A stretch of DNA of 64,000 nucleotides from Lysobacter sp. Root76 (GTDB taxonomy: Bacteria > Pseudomonadota > Gammaproteobacteria > Xanthomonadales > Xanthomonadaceae), in assembly GCF_001428685.1 (NCBI RefSeq), contig NZ_LMIK01000004.1, positions 31,701-95,700 of the forward strand. The letters are read 5' to 3'. The notes beneath the pieces are model-generated. The model had not been told where the DNA came from. It made no database searches and was given only the letters and a program-made list of their open reading frames with translations. Shown piece by piece: positions 27,943-39,855 of this stretch; position 1 is the stretch's first letter, and each line of letters opens with the position of its first letter. Made by a program: the position numbers and the translations under genes.

Positions 27943-29442
27943 CTACGCCGCGGCAGGCGGCCCGAACCAGGTGGTCAGCGCATCCGTCAGTCCCAGGTCC
28001 GTGCCCTCTCCCACCCAGGCCACGTATCCGTCGGGCCGAATCAGCACGGCAGTGGGCGCGGCGACCGTGCCGAGTGCCGGAAGCTCCCACTCGCCTTCGT
28101 AGACAGCGTCGATCGATTGGACCCGTTCGGCCCAAGGCGCGATATCCAGGCTGCCGGGCAGGCCTAGATTGAGCAGTAGCGGCCGCGCACGGTGCAGCAG
28201 GGCGTATACCCGCAGCGGGCCGTCGGCAGTGACCAGGTCGAGGTCGGGCATCCGGCGTCCGAGCAAGGGATGTCCCTGGCCGAAGTCGTAATGGATGCCC
28301 AGCCCGGACATCATCGCCGCGTACCGTTCGCGCGGCTCGTCCATGCGCAACAGCTCGGACATGGCCTCGCTCATGGCCTTGCTGCGCTCGTCGGTACGGT
28401 GCAGCGCGACCTGGGCCATCGTGTTGCGCAGCACGCGCGCCGCGATCGGATGGCGCTCGGCGTGGTAGCTGTCCAGCAGACTGTCCGGCGACACGCGATG
28501 TATCACCTGCGCCAGCTTCCATCCCAGATTCACCGCATCCTGCACACCGGTGTTGAGGCCCTGCCCGCCCACCGGGCTGTGCACGTGTGCGGCGTCGCCG
28601 GCCAACAGTATCCGTCGCTCGCGGTAGGCCGCGGCCTGCCGCGTCGTGTCGGTGAATCGGGAGATCCAGGTCGGGCTGTGCACGCCATAATCGGTTCCAT
28701 GTGCCGCGATCAAGGCCTGACTGAGATCGCTCAGGCTGGGTTCGCTCGCGGGTCCGACCTGCGCCTCGGTCACCATGACCCGGATCGGCCCCGTATCCTT
28801 GTAGATGATCTCGCCGTCGCGGATTTCGTACTCCAAGCGGCCGAAGGAGTGCACGCCGAGGGCATTGCGATGGATGCCCAAGCTCGGCATCTCGGTCATC
28901 TCGACCTCGGCGATCAGGCTGCTCGTGGTCGCGTCCCATCCGGGAAAATCGATGCCGGCGACCTTGCGGACCAGGCTGCGTCCTCCGTCGCAGCCGACCA
29001 GATACTCCGCGCGCAGCGACCGACCATCGGACAGCGCGACATCGACGCCGGTATCGTCCTGCGCGAATCCGATCACATCGCAGCCGCGATAGAACGTCAC
29101 CGCTTGCTCGTCGACCCAGCCGGCGAGAATGCGTTCGATGTGGTTCTGCCACAGCCCCAGCCCGTAGGGATGCCGGGTGGGGAAGTCGCTGATGTCCAAG
29201 CGGGTGCCGGCGAATCCCGCGACCTGGGCCAGCTGCCCCTGCGAGAGGAACCGCTCGGCGATGCCGCGCTGATCGAGCACCTCGATCGTGCGCGCGTGCA
29301 GACCGCCTGCGCGCGCGCCGGCGAGTTCCGAGCTGGCGCGCCGCTCGACGATCGCGACATTCACGCCCGCCAGGGCCAACTCGCCCGCCAGCATCAGACC
29401 GGTCGGACCGGCTCCAGCGATCACCACCGCGTGGCCGCTCAT
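27943..29442 (-). CDS. FAD-dependent aromatic hydroxylase/monooxygenase (rifampicin-monooxygenase-like)
   Basis: A 499-residue flavoprotein. It has the FAD-binding GxGxxG (VVIAGAGPTGLMLAGELAL, residues 5-23), the CDGGRSLVRK motif and the GD motif GDAAHVHSPVGGQGLNTGVQ. The C-terminal thioredoxin-like domain of larger aromatic hydroxylases is partly present (GPLRVYALLHRARPLLLNLG). Such enzymes hydroxylate aromatic compounds and include antibiotic-inactivating types, so a resistance role is possible but not shown. Start at 29442 (MSGHAVVIAG). Upstream frame to 29658 is unlikely. Confidence 0.85.
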   Translation of the reverse strand: MSGHAVVIAGAGPTGLMLAGELALAGVNVAIVERRASSELAGARAGGLHARTIEVLDQRGIAERFLSQGQLAQVAGFAGTRLDISDFPTRHPYGLGLWQNHIERILAGWVDEQAVTFYRGCDVIGFAQDDTGVDVALSDGRSLRAEYLVGCDGGRSLVRKVAGIDFPGWDATTSSLIAEVEMTEMPSLGIHRNALGVHSFGRLEYEIRDGEIIYKDTGPIRVMVTEAQVGPASEPSLSDLSQALIAAHGTDYGVHSPTWISRFTDTTRQAAAYRERRILLAGDAAHVHSPVGGQGLNTGVQDAVNLGWKLAQVIHRVSPDSLLDSYHAERHPIAARVLRNTMAQVALHRTDERSKAMSEAMSELLRMDEPRERYAAMMSGLGIHYDFGQGHPLLGRRMPDLDLVTADGPLRVYALLHRARPLLLNLGLPGSLDIAPWAERVQSIDAVYEGEWELPALGTVAAPTAVLIRPDGYVAWVGEGTDLGLTDALTTWFGPPAAA

Positions 29443-29938
29443 GCCCACACCCCGGCCGGTGCGATTGCGGTCGCCGCCGATGCGGCGCATGCCTGCGCAT
29501 CGAGCACCCGCACAGTGGGGCCTGGGACCGGCCCGGCAAGCACACACCATTCTTCTTTCGCTGACAGCACGCTCATTTCGTCGCTCCAAAGCCCACGGGG
29601 TCGGGCTTTCGGCTGGCGATTTAGCGACACGGCCCGGGGCTTGCCGCAAGCCCCCCATGCGCTAAGATATTGATAGGGACGGGGTGTGTTCTACCCCCTG
29701 CTCCCATTTATCCTCCTGCACAGACCAGCGCTTCCCGCGAGCGCGCAGCGCCATGTACGGCGACGCCATCGGCCTGGAGCAAGCGTCCGTGGGCTTATAA
29801 ATCCAGGTCGCAGGGCGCAGAGTCTGCGCTCGCTATTGCGGCGACGCAGCAAACCCGCCTCTGCTTCAGCACCGGTGCTGCCTGCGTGGTGCAGTGCGGC
29901 AGAACAGCGCTGTGCCGCTGCGTACTTAGCAGGCGCTG
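29443..29938. other. Interval between the FAD monooxygenase and a tectonin-like remnant
   Basis: A less GC-rich stretch at 29655-29715 (GATATTGATAGGG, ATTTATCC) looks like a promoter area. No gene or recognised repeat is visible in it. Confidence 0.4.
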
Positions 29939-30215
29939 ACGTATATCGCGGTCGCCAACGCCAACACCGTCTTCGGACTCAGCACCGCCGGCGAGGTCTA
30001 CCAGCTCGTCAATATGCCGTACCAACCCACGCCCGCGGGCGCCGATGTGGCATGCCGGCACCAGCCCGGACGGCAGCGTCTGGGGCGTCGACGGCAACGG
30101 CACCATCTCCATCCGGATCGGCGCCGGCATTGCCGTCGGCGCGGATCATCACCTGCACCACTATTTCAAGTCGCCGCTATGGCAGAAGCGCCAGAAGGAG
30201 CCGCCTTCGGCCTGA
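29939..30215 (+). pseudogene. Tectonin-like beta-propeller protein remnant (frameshifted)
   Basis: One frame reads TYIAVANANTVFGLSTAGEV then YQLVNMPYQP; 106 bases on, a second frame reads MWHAGTSPDGSVWGVDGNGT then ISIRIG and a stop at 30215. The alternating SPDGSVWGVDGNG and NTVFGLSTAGEVYQL units are the blade signature of tectonin-type propellers. The parts are out of frame by one base and the protein has no intact start, so it is a decayed fragment. Confidence 0.65.
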
Positions 30216-30254
30216 TGCGCCGGAGCCCTAGATCGCGCCGCCAGGCTTGCGCGC

Positions 30255-31034
30255 TCACGCCTTCGGTATCGTCGCGAGTTTGGCGGTCTTGATCATGCGC
30301 TGCGCGCGCCGGCCGGTGCGGCCTTGCTTCAGCGCCCGGCGTTTTGCGGCCAAGGCATCGCCTTCATGCTCGAAGGTCAGGTTGTCGGCCTTCTTCGGAT
30401 CGAAATAGCCGACGTAGCCGCCGTGCGCGACGCCGAACGAAGGCAGGCTGAAGGCCTTCTTCCCCACCGTCACGGCGCCCATGAAGTTGTTGCGCGAACC
30501 CGGCTCCGGCGTGGGCGTGAAGTACAAGGGCAGCACGAAATCCGCAACGCCGATGCCGTCGATCAAGTAGGACTGCGCCTGCACGGCGTCGCACATCTCG
30601 AACCAATGGAACACGTCGCGGCCGAGCCCCGCCGGATGCGGCCCCTGCACGACCAGATTGATCTGCGGGTCGGCGATCATTTCCAGCGCTTCATGCGAGA
30701 GGCTGACGCTCCAGTCTTCCTGCAGGCCCTTGCTCAAGTCCAGGTACACCACGCCCGCCGGGACGCCGCGGAAGTCGGTTTCGTGCGCGCCGGCCAGCTC
30801 TTCGTCGAACCTGTCCAGCACGTACAGCACGCCGTCGCCGCGCATGTCCATCGGATCGAACTTGAAACGCCGCTTGCCCCTGTGGGCCGTGTGCCCTTCC
30901 AGACGGAGCGTCGCACCGAAGCCCCAGTAGGGCTCGAAGTCTCGCGCGATCTGGACGTTGATCGCCCGGATCACTTCCTGCATGCGGATGTCGCTGATGG
31001 CGCCGTGGCTCAGATTGAACACCGAGACGATCAT
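30255..31034 (-). CDS. Hypothetical protein with HExxxM-like motif
   Basis: A 259-residue soluble protein with the conserved-looking stretch SVSLSHEALEMIADPQINLV around residues 110-128 (H114-E115). It also has GVPAGVVYLDLSKGLQEDW and DVFHWFEMCDAVQAQSYL blocks and a basic C-terminal tail (RRALKQGRTGRRAQRMIKTA). The HEALEM-DP arrangement recalls a group of uncharacterised metal-binding proteins, but the second histidine of HExxH is missing. No signal peptide. Single gene with its own start at 31034. Confidence 0.65.
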   Translation of the reverse strand: MIVSVFNLSHGAISDIRMQEVIRAINVQIARDFEPYWGFGATLRLEGHTAHRGKRRFKFDPMDMRGDGVLYVLDRFDEELAGAHETDFRGVPAGVVYLDLSKGLQEDWSVSLSHEALEMIADPQINLVVQGPHPAGLGRDVFHWFEMCDAVQAQSYLIDGIGVADFVLPLYFTPTPEPGSRNNFMGAVTVGKKAFSLPSFGVAHGGYVGYFDPKKADNLTFEHEGDALAAKRRALKQGRTGRRAQRMIKTAKLATIPKA

Positions 31035-31111
31035 GACCTGCCCTCCGTTGGCTCGACATCCGGGGCCAACGTCGGATGCGCGGAGGACAGGCCAGGACCG
31101 CTACCGTCCGA

Positions 31112-32080
31112 TCAGTTCTCGGGCACCCAGACGAAGCCTTCGCCCTGCGCCTTGACGTGGCCAAGGCCCGGGAACGGGAAATGCACCGCGTACAGGCGCA
31201 GATTGCCGTCGGCGGCGCGTTGCAGCAGCGCACGGCGGCTGGCCTGGGCCAGCGGCGCGTTCATGTCGTACTGCACGGTCCACTCCGGACGCTGCACCGA
31301 GATCACGAAATGGTGCGCGGTGTCGCCGATGTAGAGCAAGCGCTGGTCGCCCGATGCGATTTCATACGCGCTGTGCCCCGGCGTATGCCCGTCCACGGCC
31401 ACCGCGGTGACCACGCCGGGAACGATCGCGGCGCCAGGCTGGAAGGTCGCGACCTTGGGCGTCATCGCGGCCACCAGCTTGGCTGAATCGCGGTCCTTCT
31501 TCAGCGATTCCCATTCCGGCGCCGAGAGGTGGATGGAAGCATTGGGAAAGGCCAGCTTGCCCTCTTTGGTAAGCAAGCCGCCGGTGTGGTCCGGGTGCTG
31601 GTGCGAGAGGAAGATGTCCGTGACCTGCGAGGGCTCGACCCCGGCGGCACGCAACGACGCCGGCAGGCGCCCGGCGCGCGCGAACGAGGCGTCGGCCGCG
31701 CCGGTGTCGAACAGCAGGACGCGATCGCCGCTGCGGACCAGCAGCGGCTGGATGCTCAGGTGCAGCATGTCGGTCGGCTGCCCGGCCGCGCTCAGCAGTG
31801 CGTTCACCGCCTCGGCCGGCTGGCCGATGGCGAAGGTCTTGCCGTCGTTGGGGGCATCGATGTCGCCGTCTTTCAGCGCGGCCGCGTCCAGCGTGCCGAT
31901 CTTGAAGCGCAGCACGTCGGGGTTTGCGGCTTGGGGTGCCGCGGCCTGGGGCGCCGTGGCCGGGGCCGCGGCGACCGGAGCGGGCGTGTCGCTTGCGGCC
32001 GGTTGCGGCTTGGAGCAACCGGCGAGCATCGCGCCGGCCAGACTTGCGGCGATCAGGAGGGAGAGGTGAGTGCGGGTCAT
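31112..32080 (-). CDS. Metallo-beta-lactamase-fold lipoprotein hydrolase
   Basis: A 322-residue protein with a lipoprotein signal (LAGAMLAGCS, Cys about 22) and an Ala/Pro-rich linker to about 55. The metallo-beta-lactamase domain carries the metal ligand motif SHQHPDHTGG and further ligands at DGHTPGHS and GDTAHH. It would be a periplasmic or outer-membrane zinc hydrolase; the substrate (lactone, organic ester, or beta-lactam-like) is not evident. Divergent or tandem neighbours do not help: it heads a short leftward group with a cystatin-free small exported protein (32118). Confidence 0.85.
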   Translation of the reverse strand: MTRTHLSLLIAASLAGAMLAGCSKPQPAASDTPAPVAAAPATAPQAAAPQAANPDVLRFKIGTLDAAALKDGDIDAPNDGKTFAIGQPAEAVNALLSAAGQPTDMLHLSIQPLLVRSGDRVLLFDTGAADASFARAGRLPASLRAAGVEPSQVTDIFLSHQHPDHTGGLLTKEGKLAFPNASIHLSAPEWESLKKDRDSAKLVAAMTPKVATFQPGAAIVPGVVTAVAVDGHTPGHSAYEIASGDQRLLYIGDTAHHFVISVQRPEWTVQYDMNAPLAQASRRALLQRAADGNLRLYAVHFPFPGLGHVKAQGEGFVWVPEN

Positions 32081-32117
32081 GGACAGCTCCGAGATTTCGG
32101 GGGGAGGTGGTGTGGCG

Positions 32118-32516
32118 TTATGGGTGCTCTGCGCGCTTTTCCAACAGCGCCAGATAGTCCGTACATATCTTCAGCTTCTCGGGCCCAGGCTTGTTGCCGA
32201 GTTTGGTCTCGAAGTCCTGGGTCATCGCCGCGTTGTAGTCCTCCAGCGACTGCCAACCTTTGGGCGGCTGGCTCGCCGCCACGGCATGGCCGCGATCGAC
32301 GGAGGCCTGGTTTAGAAGGAACCATGCCTGCGAGGCGCCCTGCAGCCGCGCTTCGTCCTGCAGCACCGGGCCGCAGATCTTGACGGTGCTGGGGATACCG
32401 ACGCTTCTGAGGTAAATCATCCAGTCCGAGAGTTCGGCATCCGTCGGCTGCTTCTGGTCGGCCCAGGCATTCGCGGAAGCGAGCAGCAACAGGGCCATCG
32501 TCACGCTAAGTTTCAT
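32118..32516 (-). CDS. Small exported hypothetical protein
   Basis: A 132-residue protein with signal peptide (MKLSVTMALLLLASANAWA, cleavage about 19). The mature part has cysteines in VKICGPVLQ and LKICTDYLAL, spaced as for one disulfide, and is otherwise helical. Start at 32516. It lies 37 bp upstream of the MBL-fold lipoprotein in the same direction, so they may be cotranscribed. Function unknown. Confidence 0.6.
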   Translation of the reverse strand: MKLSVTMALLLLASANAWADQKQPTDAELSDWMIYLRSVGIPSTVKICGPVLQDEARLQGASQAWFLLNQASVDRGHAVAASQPPKGWQSLEDYNAAMTQDFETKLGNKPGPEKLKICTDYLALLEKRAEHP

Positions 32517-32598
32517 GGCAGCTCTCGTATGTGTCGCCGTGCGAATCCGCCGCCCCCCGAAGCGGGACCGGACGGACGGTTGCGGCCGGAATCCATAT

Positions 32599-33006
32599 TC
32601 AATCGCCGATCCAGCCGGAGCCATACGGCGGGCCACAGCGCTGCGCCAGTTCCGGATAGGCACGGGCGATGTAGTCCTCCGGCAGGTTGCCGCCGCCGAA
32701 GGTCGTGGTCGCACCGAAGCGGACGATCTGACCCGTGTGAGTCTCGCGCAGGAACAGGCCCGACGCATCGTGGCCCAGTTCCGTTCCCTGGTGCCAAAGC
32801 ACCGTCTCGACATAACGGCCGCTCGCGATTTTCACGCAGCCCTTTTCTACGACGAGCTTGCCCGTTTTCGCAGCCGTAAGCCGCATCTCTTCGGTGCCGG
32901 GCGGCGGCGGCGCCAGCATCGGGAGAAACGGCAGCGCCTCATTGGGGCCGGCACTGGCGCAACCCAGCAACAGCGCACTCATCAGCAATCCGATTGCGAT
33001 CTTCAT
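32599..33006 (-). CDS. Small lipoprotein of unknown function
   Basis: A 135-residue protein with lipobox LLLGC (Cys16) after a short signal (MKIAIGLLMSALLL). The mature chain has a Pro-rich lead (MLAPPPPGTEE) and two cysteines (KGCVKIAS, AQRCGPPYG). No family recognised. Same direction as, and about 80 bp before, the small exported protein at 32118. Confidence 0.6.
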   Translation of the reverse strand: MKIAIGLLMSALLLGCASAGPNEALPFLPMLAPPPPGTEEMRLTAAKTGKLVVEKGCVKIASGRYVETVLWHQGTELGHDASGLFLRETHTGQIVRFGATTTFGGGNLPEDYIARAYPELAQRCGPPYGSGWIGD

Positions 33007-33543
33007 CCGTGTCCTGCCTTGTGGAAGGTGCCGGTTCAATGGCGGGCCTGGGGTGGCGGCCGTCTGCACTGATCCCGCATGGCCAAGAATAGCGCCGCGC
33101 CGACCGGACTGAACGGATTTGGCCGGCCATGCGCCAGCTTGTTGGCCGTACCCGGCTCGCATAGGCTCCACGCGGACCGGCGGACTGGATCGCCCAGGCG
33201 GTACGTACACGGATCCATGAGCGAATCCTCGCGTCGGTCTGATCGGTCTGCCGCATGGGGAGCGGGCGACCGGACCGGTCAGGAATCGAGAAGCGCCGGC
33301 CACCACGCCGGACCTAGCATGACGGCCCGACCTGGACCCAGGACGACTGCCACGTTCCGCTGTTCCCGCTCGCCCTGTTGCTGTTGACTGGTCTGTATCT
33401 GTTCGCGCTTCCCTATATCACCAAATGGCGCGGCGGACGAAATACCGTCGGCCGGTAACTACACTGATGCAAGCTGGCCGGATCGAGCCAGGCGATGCCG
33501 CCGATCGCCACGACGGCGGCCCAGCCCACCCCATGGAGACACG
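33007..33543. other. Interval before the UvrA-type gene, with a membrane-protein-like fragment
   Basis: Mostly unremarkable. On the plus strand, about 33350-33458 reads PLFPLALLLLLTGLYLFALP followed by YITKWRGGRN and a stop: one hydrophobic helix and a basic tail. It has no start codon or binding site in frame, so it may be a remnant. The UvrA-type start at 33544 has GGAGACACG upstream. Confidence 0.45.
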
Positions 33544-35958
<2,415 letters not shown>

Positions 35959-36120
35959 GGCGGTTTTACGGCGAACAAAAGCAAGCCTATTTCACGAAGT
36001 TCCGTCCAGCGTTTCAGTACCGGCGAGTTGCATTCGAGTTCGCGGCCTTCCATGGCCGATGGCTGTTCCGAACGCGAGATCCGGTACGGCTTGATTGTTT
36101 CGGTATCTCATAGGCTGAGC

Positions 36121-36927
36121 ATGTCTTTGATTCAGATCCAGGAACTGCAGGTAGCCACCGAACTGGGACGCCTCTACGTCAAGCGCTGGACGCCTGCGAG
36201 GCACGATCAACGCGCCCCCATCGTCTTGTTCCACGACTCGCTGGGTTGCGTGGAGTTGTGGCGCGATTTCCCGGAACGACTGGCGGGCACGACAGGCCGC
36301 AGCGTGATCGCGTACGACCGCCTCGGCTTCGGCCGATCCGACCCTCACCCTGGAATGCTGGACCTTGGTTTCGTTAGTGACGAGGCCGATCACGCCTTTC
36401 GTTGCTTGCGCGAGGAACTCGGCATTGCACGGTTCGTGGCGTTCGGCCACAGCGTCGGCGGCGGAATGGCCGTCGCCTGCGCTGCACGCTACGCCCACGA
36501 CTGCCGAGGCCTGATCACGGAATCCGCCCAAGCCTTCGTTGAAGATCGGACGATCGCGGGAATCCTCGCCGCGCGTCAGGCATTCGCCGAGCCGGCGCAA
36601 CGCGAGCGCCTGAGCAAATACCACGGCGAGAAGGCCGCCTGGGTGCTCAAGGCCTGGATCGACACCTGGTTGGCGCCGGCGTTCTCGGACTGGAACCTGG
36701 ACGAGGCGCTGCACGGCGTCCGCTGTCCGCTGCTGGTGCTCCACGGCGAGCAGGACGAATACGGCTCGGCGCTGCATCCGCAGCGCATTGCGCGGCTATC
36801 GCAAGGGCCCGCTTCCATGCACCTGCTTCACGACTGCGGTCATGTACCGCATCGCGAAGCCGCGTATACGGTACTGCGGATCGTCGATCGCTGGCTGCAG
36901 ACGGCCGTGGATCGGGCGCCTTCGTAG
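36121..36927 (+). CDS. Alpha/beta hydrolase
   Basis: A 268-residue cytoplasmic alpha/beta hydrolase. It has the nucleophile motif GHSVGGGMAVA, the core strand IVLFHDSLGCVELWRDFP and YDRLGFGRSDPH, and a C-terminal catalytic His at HDCGHVPHREA; the acid is probably in VLHGEQDEY. Substrate unknown. Start at 36121 chosen because the upstream extension is low-quality. Confidence 0.83.
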   Translation: MSLIQIQELQVATELGRLYVKRWTPARHDQRAPIVLFHDSLGCVELWRDFPERLAGTTGRSVIAYDRLGFGRSDPHPGMLDLGFVSDEADHAFRCLREELGIARFVAFGHSVGGGMAVACAARYAHDCRGLITESAQAFVEDRTIAGILAARQAFAEPAQRERLSKYHGEKAAWVLKAWIDTWLAPAFSDWNLDEALHGVRCPLLVLHGEQDEYGSALHPQRIARLSQGPASMHLLHDCGHVPHREAAYTVLRIVDRWLQTAVDRAPS

Positions 36928-37027
36928 CTTGCCGGCTGCCGCGGGCTCATAGCCCCGACGGAGTCGCAAGCAGGGCCTCTACTCGCGAGGTCGCGCGCGC
37001 CGGGCAGCGGCCTCGGCCTGGATGCGC

Positions 37028-37390
37028 TCAACCGCCGCCTGCGGTGCCGGCCGACGATCCATCTCCGCTGAGTTTGTAGATGTAGGCGTCCACGGCAGTG
37101 CCGTCTGCGAGCTTCACCGTGGTCAGCACGCGCTGATAGCCCTCGCCTTCGAACTCGTCGATGCGGTCCCAATGCTCGGCCAGGCTCTCCGAGCTGAAGA
37201 CCAGACCGCCGATTTCGTCGCCATGCTCGTCAAGCACGATACCGGGATAGCCGACCGCCGCGCCCCAGCCTTCTTGCAACAGCGAGCCGGTGACCGTCGC
37301 CGGCTGCCATCGGCCGGGGATACCCGCCAGGACGTGCTCGTTGGGCCGTCCCGGGGCGAGCGTTCCGTAAACGAAAAGTCGATGCACCAT
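37028..37390 (-). CDS. Gamma-glutamylcyclotransferase family protein (AIG2-like)
   Basis: A 120-residue protein of the GGCT/AIG2 fold: MVHRLFVYGTLAPGRPNEHV, the typical YGxL start, and DRIDEFEGEGYQRVLT with the family's conserved acidic E. Family members cyclise gamma-glutamyl amides; actual activity is unproven. Start at 37390 follows GAGGGAACG. The C-terminal tail is Gly-rich. Confidence 0.85.
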   Translation of the reverse strand: MVHRLFVYGTLAPGRPNEHVLAGIPGRWQPATVTGSLLQEGWGAAVGYPGIVLDEHGDEIGGLVFSSESLAEHWDRIDEFEGEGYQRVLTTVKLADGTAVDAYIYKLSGDGSSAGTAGGG

Positions 37391-37705
37391 CGTTCCCTCA
37401 AAGACAGTCAGCGCGCTACGGATCGCGAGACTCGAAGTGTGCGTCAACGGGCGTTCCGCTTCTAGCAGGCGCGGGCAGCCCATGAGTACGGTATCCAAAC
37501 AGCGGGGCATCTGACGCGTGGGCCGGCTTGACGCATTCGCCAGACCGCGGCATTCGCCAATCGCCTGAGTGGGCCATACCGCGCGAGGCGGCCTGGCCCA
37601 CAGGCAGGGCACGCGACGGCTTAGACCGTCGGCGTCGCTTCAGGACTCCTCACGTCGACAAGATCCCGCACGACTTGCGCGAGCTTCGGCCTTCGGCGGG
37701 CTCGC

Positions 37706-39790
37706 TCACCGCATCCTCCATTCGAAACCGGCGTAGACCGCGCGCCCTTCTCCCGGCAGAAAATTCGCCTGATCCAGACCCTTCGCATCCGCCACGACAT
37801 TGGTGCTGGAGATCCACTTGCGGTCGGCCAGATTGCGTGCGTCGACGAACCACGACCATTGCGAGGCGATCTTTCCGCCCAGGCGGACGCCGTAGACCGT
37901 ATACCCGGGCGCCTTGAACGTGTTGGCATGATCGACGTAGTAGTCCTGCGGCGCCCACTCGACGTTGGGCGCGACATAGAAGCGCTCATCCGGCGACCAA
38001 TGCAAGGAGGCGCGCAACTGCTGCGGCGGCACGCCGGCGAGTTCGTTGTCGCCGTAGACGGCGTCGTGATCGAAGCGGAAATCGTTCCAAAGGTAGTTGG
38101 CAGAAATCAGCCAGGCATCGTTCGGCTGCCAGGCCAGGCCCAGCTCCAGCCCCTGGTGCAGCGTGCGATCGGCGTTGACGGTACCCAGGGGATTGCCGTT
38201 GCCGTCGGTCAAGGCCAGCAACTCGCCGTCCACGCGGGCACGGTAGAGCGCGGCATCCAGCGAGAATCCATCGAGCTGCATGCGCATACCGATCTCGGCC
38301 GTGGTCGCACGCTGCTTGTCGACCTGGGTGACATTGGGACCACCGGACAGCTCGCCGAAGCTGGGCGGCTCCAGGCTGCGACTGATATTGGCGAACAACT
38401 GCGTGCCGCTGTCGACCAGATAGCGCATCCCTAGTTTGGGGCTGACGCCGGAGTAGGAGACATCGAAGCTCTCGTCGCGGCCGGCGGTGATGAATAAGTC
38501 GCGCGAGCGCCGGGTCGAGTGCAGACCTTGGGCCCCCAGTGCGAGGATCCACCGCTCGGTCAGCCAGGTCTGGTTTTCCAGGTAGGCCTTGGTATTGCTT
38601 GCGCGCTGGTCGAACTTGTTGCTGCGTGCGCCTGCGCGGCCGGCGATGTTGGCGAAACGATCGTCGTCCGTATCGCCCTGCGCAAAGGCCAGACCCGCCA
38701 CGAACAGGTTCTTATGGTCGCCGAGCCTGCCTTCGCTGCGCCAGCGCAGATCGACGCCCGCGTCCCGGGTGGACTGCTCAAGCACCTGGAAGATCGGGTG
38801 GTGCAGCGATTTGTCGGCGTAGTAGGCCGACACGGTCAGCGACTGCGTTTGCGAAGGCGTCCACGCCAATTTGCCGGCGATGCGGTCCAGGCGGAAGTCG
38901 CGACGCTGGTCCAGGGCGAGACTGCCGGCCGCGGCAGCACGCGGATCGTCTTTGGCCCGGGCCAAGGTCAGGTTGCCGGGCAACTCCGAGCGCGTATCGA
39001 CATGCGTGAGATAGACGCGCCCATCCAGCGTATCGCCGAAGCGGTAGCCGGCGTTGCCGAACAGACGGTAGTTCTCCTGGCTGGCATGGTCGCGGTAGCC
39101 GTCCTGGTTGAGGCCGGTGAGGCTCAGATAGCCGTCGGCCCGGTCCGTGCTTGCGGCCAACGCCAGCTGCCCGCGCATATAGCCGAAGCTGCCGCCTTCG
39201 AGGCGCACGTCGGCCGGCGCCGCGTCGTAGCCGGTCGGCGCGACGAAGTTGATCGCGCCGCCGAGCGTGGCCGCGCCGTATTCCAGCGCATTGGCGCCGC
39301 GGTAGACCTCGATGTATCGGGCTGCCAAGGGTTCGACCGCCTGGAAGTCGAAGCCGCCGTCGGCGAGATTCAAGGGGCTGCCGTCCTGCAGTAGCTCGAT
39401 GCCGCGGCCGTGGAAAGTGCGCTGCAGGCCGGAGCCGCGAATCGACAGTCGCCCCTCCTCTGCGCCGAAGCGCGATTGGATGAATATGCCGGGGGCATAA
39501 CCGAGCGCGTCGGTCAGGGTACTGACGCGGCCGCCGCGGTAGGACTCGCCGTCGACCAATGCGGTCGCGCCGGCGCGCTGATCCAGGCGCTGCTTCGCCT
39601 GCTGAAGACTGTCGACGGTGGCGACATCGGCACGCCGACCGTGCACCTCGACCTTGTCCAGCGTGGTCGCCGGGTCGTTGCGCGGATCGGATGGGGGCGC
39701 AGCCTGCGCCGGGCACAGGGGAACGATGACCGCGGCAACGGCCACGGCCAAACGCGACGCTCGCGGCGCCGCGAAGCGAAACTTCGACAT
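37706..39790 (-). CDS. TonB-dependent outer-membrane receptor
   Basis: A 694-residue receptor. It has a signal peptide (to about 30, PLCPAQAA), a TonB-box-like stretch near LDKVEVHGRRAD, a plug domain (ALVDGESYRGGRVSTLTDAL, GSGLQRTFHGRGIELLQDG) and a beta-barrel of paired aromatic strands ending in a terminal FEWRMR. This would import a metal complex or siderophore through energised TonB. The substrate is unclear. It is followed by DUF2946 (39856), a common neighbour of copper/iron receptors, so metal import is a reasonable but unproven guess. The last barrel residue is an aromatic-basic end, as expected. Confidence 0.93.
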   Translation of the reverse strand: MSKFRFAAPRASRLAVAVAAVIVPLCPAQAAPPSDPRNDPATTLDKVEVHGRRADVATVDSLQQAKQRLDQRAGATALVDGESYRGGRVSTLTDALGYAPGIFIQSRFGAEEGRLSIRGSGLQRTFHGRGIELLQDGSPLNLADGGFDFQAVEPLAARYIEVYRGANALEYGAATLGGAINFVAPTGYDAAPADVRLEGGSFGYMRGQLALAASTDRADGYLSLTGLNQDGYRDHASQENYRLFGNAGYRFGDTLDGRVYLTHVDTRSELPGNLTLARAKDDPRAAAAGSLALDQRRDFRLDRIAGKLAWTPSQTQSLTVSAYYADKSLHHPIFQVLEQSTRDAGVDLRWRSEGRLGDHKNLFVAGLAFAQGDTDDDRFANIAGRAGARSNKFDQRASNTKAYLENQTWLTERWILALGAQGLHSTRRSRDLFITAGRDESFDVSYSGVSPKLGMRYLVDSGTQLFANISRSLEPPSFGELSGGPNVTQVDKQRATTAEIGMRMQLDGFSLDAALYRARVDGELLALTDGNGNPLGTVNADRTLHQGLELGLAWQPNDAWLISANYLWNDFRFDHDAVYGDNELAGVPPQQLRASLHWSPDERFYVAPNVEWAPQDYYVDHANTFKAPGYTVYGVRLGGKIASQWSWFVDARNLADRKWISSTNVVADAKGLDQANFLPGEGRAVYAGFEWRMR

Positions 39791-39855
39791 TGAATAGCTC
39801 CAAAAAGCACAAGACGCGCAGCTAAGCCGCGCGGGGTCGAATCACGACTTGTGTT

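Noticed and set aside
33079..33387. A 102-residue frame before the UvrA-type gene.
   Set aside because: Arg/Ser-rich translation, no binding site and no family-like sequence.
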